From an uncultured Marvinbryantia sp. (lineage in GTDB: Bacteria; Bacillota; Clostridia; Lachnospirales; Lachnospiraceae), in NCBI RefSeq assembly GCF_905201705.1, contig NZ_CAJKOX010000043.1, forward strand, positions 1-34,162: a stretch of DNA of 34,162 bases, given 5' to 3'. Of this stretch, positions 33,216 to 34,162 are shown piece after piece. Position numbers and translations under genes: made by a program. Numbering within the stretch: the stretch's first letter is position 1; each line of letters opens with the position of its first letter. A model generated the notes under the pieces. It was not told the DNA's origin, did not search any database, and worked only from the letters and a program-made list of their open reading frames with translations.

Positions 33216-33244
33216 TTGACAAACACGCATTTGCGTGCGATAAT
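33216..33244 (+). promoter_or_regulatory. Consensus promoter with an inverted repeat between its hexamers
   Basis: A perfect TTGACA (33216-33221) and GATAAT (33239-33244) are 17 bases apart. CACGCA-TT-TGCGTG (33224-33237) lies between them, as in repressor-controlled promoters. No plus-strand gene follows; transcription would run antisense into the end of the DUF3800 gene after passing ACCAC/GTGGT, GTTTT. Confidence 0.5.
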
Positions 33245-33289
33245 ATATATGAACCACTGAAAGCGCGGATGCGTCGTAGGTGGTGTTTT

Positions 33290-34075
33290 CTATTTTGGAT
33301 ATATAACTAAGCCATATTTTTGCGAGCTGGCTTTAAGATTTAAAATGCCATTGGCAGAGAAAGTAGCCATTACATTTCCGACAAATTTATTATCAATTAA
33401 CTTGCCAACACGATTTGGGAGTGCTTCATTTTGATATCGTGTCTTGTAGTAAAGGTGTACGAAAAAAGAGATAAAGTCACATATTTGAATGAAGTATGAT
33501 TCTTTTGAATCTTTTTCCATAATATCTTCGATAAGATATTTAATCGGTTTATTAATATATCCGCCAAATTGAGACTGTATCGGATTGTATGCTCTAATAG
33601 CTCTTGCAGTTTTTCTCATAGGGCTGATGCGACCTTTGTCTGTAATAATTATGAAATTCCAGTCGCCGTTACTGTCGTTTTCTATGCGTTGAATATTGTA
33701 TGTAAGTGCGTTTTCTAATATGGAGTATTCGCCAACTTTGATTTTAGTTTTGTCAATGATAACGTTAATTACGGAAATATCCAAGGTAGAAATTGCTAAT
33801 GTAAACTTTTTCAAGATTTCAATTTTCTGTTCCCGCGTCCAGCAATAGGAACGATAAGGATTTTTATCTGTTAAAAATTGTTTTGTATGCATTTCTTCAC
33901 TTACATGAAAACCGTATTCAGATTTTAACTGTTTACGAAATTTTTTGAACAGTTCATAATTCGTTTGCCAGGATTCTGTCGGCATGCTCATGCTGGTTAA
34001 AATAAATGCATTACTGGAATTGGTATTAAGACCATCATCACCAGTTTCATCACAATAAACAATTCGTGTATTCAT
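33290..34075 (-). CDS. DUF3800 domain protein
   Basis: The 261-residue protein shows the DUF3800 hallmarks: N-terminal RIVYCDETGDDG, central IIITDKGRISPMR and C-terminal YFIQICDFISFFVHLYYK. These acidic positions fit an RNase H-like fold with a metal site. Such proteins are common cargo of mobile elements and are suspected nucleases. ATG 34075 has AGAGGGAAG upstream. The gene is distinctly AT-rich. Its function here is unknown. Confidence 0.8.
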   Translation of the reverse strand: MNTRIVYCDETGDDGLNTNSSNAFILTSMSMPTESWQTNYELFKKFRKQLKSEYGFHVSEEMHTKQFLTDKNPYRSYCWTREQKIEILKKFTLAISTLDISVINVIIDKTKIKVGEYSILENALTYNIQRIENDSNGDWNFIIITDKGRISPMRKTARAIRAYNPIQSQFGGYINKPIKYLIEDIMEKDSKESYFIQICDFISFFVHLYYKTRYQNEALPNRVGKLIDNKFVGNVMATFSANGILNLKASSQKYGLVIYPK

Positions 34076-34116
34076 AACTTCCCTCTTTTCTTTTGATATA
34101 AAGCAGCCAGACCAAT

Positions 34117-34162
34117 TCAATCCTCAAACTTCTTCAGCACGGCAAGCTGTGGCTCGAAGAAA
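34117..34162 (-). CDS. Partial CDS, C-terminal end only
   Basis: The last 14 codons on the minus strand read FFEPQLAVLKKFED and stop at 34117-34119. The gene runs off the window and lies 41 bases upstream of the DUF3800 start, so the two are probably one operon. Too little is visible to name it. Confidence 0.4.
   Translation of the reverse strand, partial: FFEPQLAVLKKFED

Larger units (their letters stand above)
31541..34162. mobile_element. Left part of an integrated serine-recombinase element in cotJC (right end outside window)
   Basis: The stretch starts at the cotJC break and holds a large serine recombinase, a divergent regulatory region, a DUF3800 gene and the end of another gene, all on the minus strand. 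Base composition falls to clearly AT-rich after 33250. It could be a prophage, integrative element or small intervening element; its size is unknown. Confidence 0.75.

Noticed and set aside
33032..33226. 65-residue N-terminal extension of the recombinase from a GTG at 33226
   Set aside because: It has no ribosome binding site, crosses the palindrome and promoter region, and precedes a methionine with a good AGGAGG site that starts the resolvase domain.
33089..33310. 73-codon plus-strand frame upstream of DUF3800
   Set aside because: It starts at a GTG inside the palindrome, has no ribosome binding site, and contains an intrinsic terminator. Kept only as an alternative to the small RNA.
1..34162. 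CRISPR arrays and rRNA genes
   Set aside because: I saw no regularly spaced direct repeats and no rRNA-like sequence anywhere in the window.

Overview
The window looks like a chromosomal segment of an endospore-forming Firmicute, most likely a Lachnospiraceae-type Clostridium. Evidence is spo0A with a clostridial-style TTG start, cotJA/cotJB, CotF-type coat genes, a SpoVB-like flippase, AGGAGG ribosome binding sites, an IscR-IscS-IscU-MnmA cluster and a gap-pgk-tpi glycolytic run. Most of the window is moderately GC-rich housekeeping DNA. The two ends, about 1-6700 and 31540-34162, are visibly more AT-rich and look acquired.

Left accessory region (1-6700). It carries an AAA-ATPase/PD-(D/E)XK protein, an 89-residue orphan, a stand-alone ComEC-like metallo-beta-lactamase and a 1068-residue protein. 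The last has an N-terminal trypsin-like protease, a long helical middle and a PIN-like C-terminus. The lactamase and protease genes overlap and probably form one unit; I read it as a candidate conflict or defence module. A signal-less NlpC/P60-SH3 hydrolase and a tRNA-Gly(CCC) gene follow, sharing a bidirectional terminator.

Core region (7.6-30.6 kb). In order: a CmpB-type membrane protein; a DUF378 protein; a TetM/EF-G-like GTPase fused to a YacP/Rae1-type NYN nuclease; a beta-carbonic anhydrase; spo0A behind two 0A boxes and a sigma-A promoter; a membrane metallophosphoesterase; glgA; a pair of small coat proteins; a cell-wall-binding repeat protein; a SpoVB-like flippase (minus strand). 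Next is the Fe-S/tRNA-thiolation cluster, Rrf2 regulator, cysteine desulfurase, IscU scaffold, mnmA and a PHP histidinol-phosphatase, with a candidate IscR operator over its start. Then gapA, pgk and tpiA, a three-gene polar amino-acid ABC transporter, and a minus-strand pair (AlkD-like protein, YhcH-like protein).

Right accessory region (30.7-34.16 kb). A cotJ operon with a sigma-K/sigma-E-like promoter encodes CotJA and an N-terminally extended CotJB, then breaks off after about 31 codons of cotJC. The junction is followed at once by a convergent large serine recombinase gene, a compact divergent regulatory region (14-bp palindrome and a candidate terminated small RNA), a DUF3800 gene and the end of another minus-strand gene. 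This is the layout of an intervening element in a sporulation gene, as with skin in sigK, and could restore cotJC by excision. The other end lies outside the window, so this is a hypothesis.
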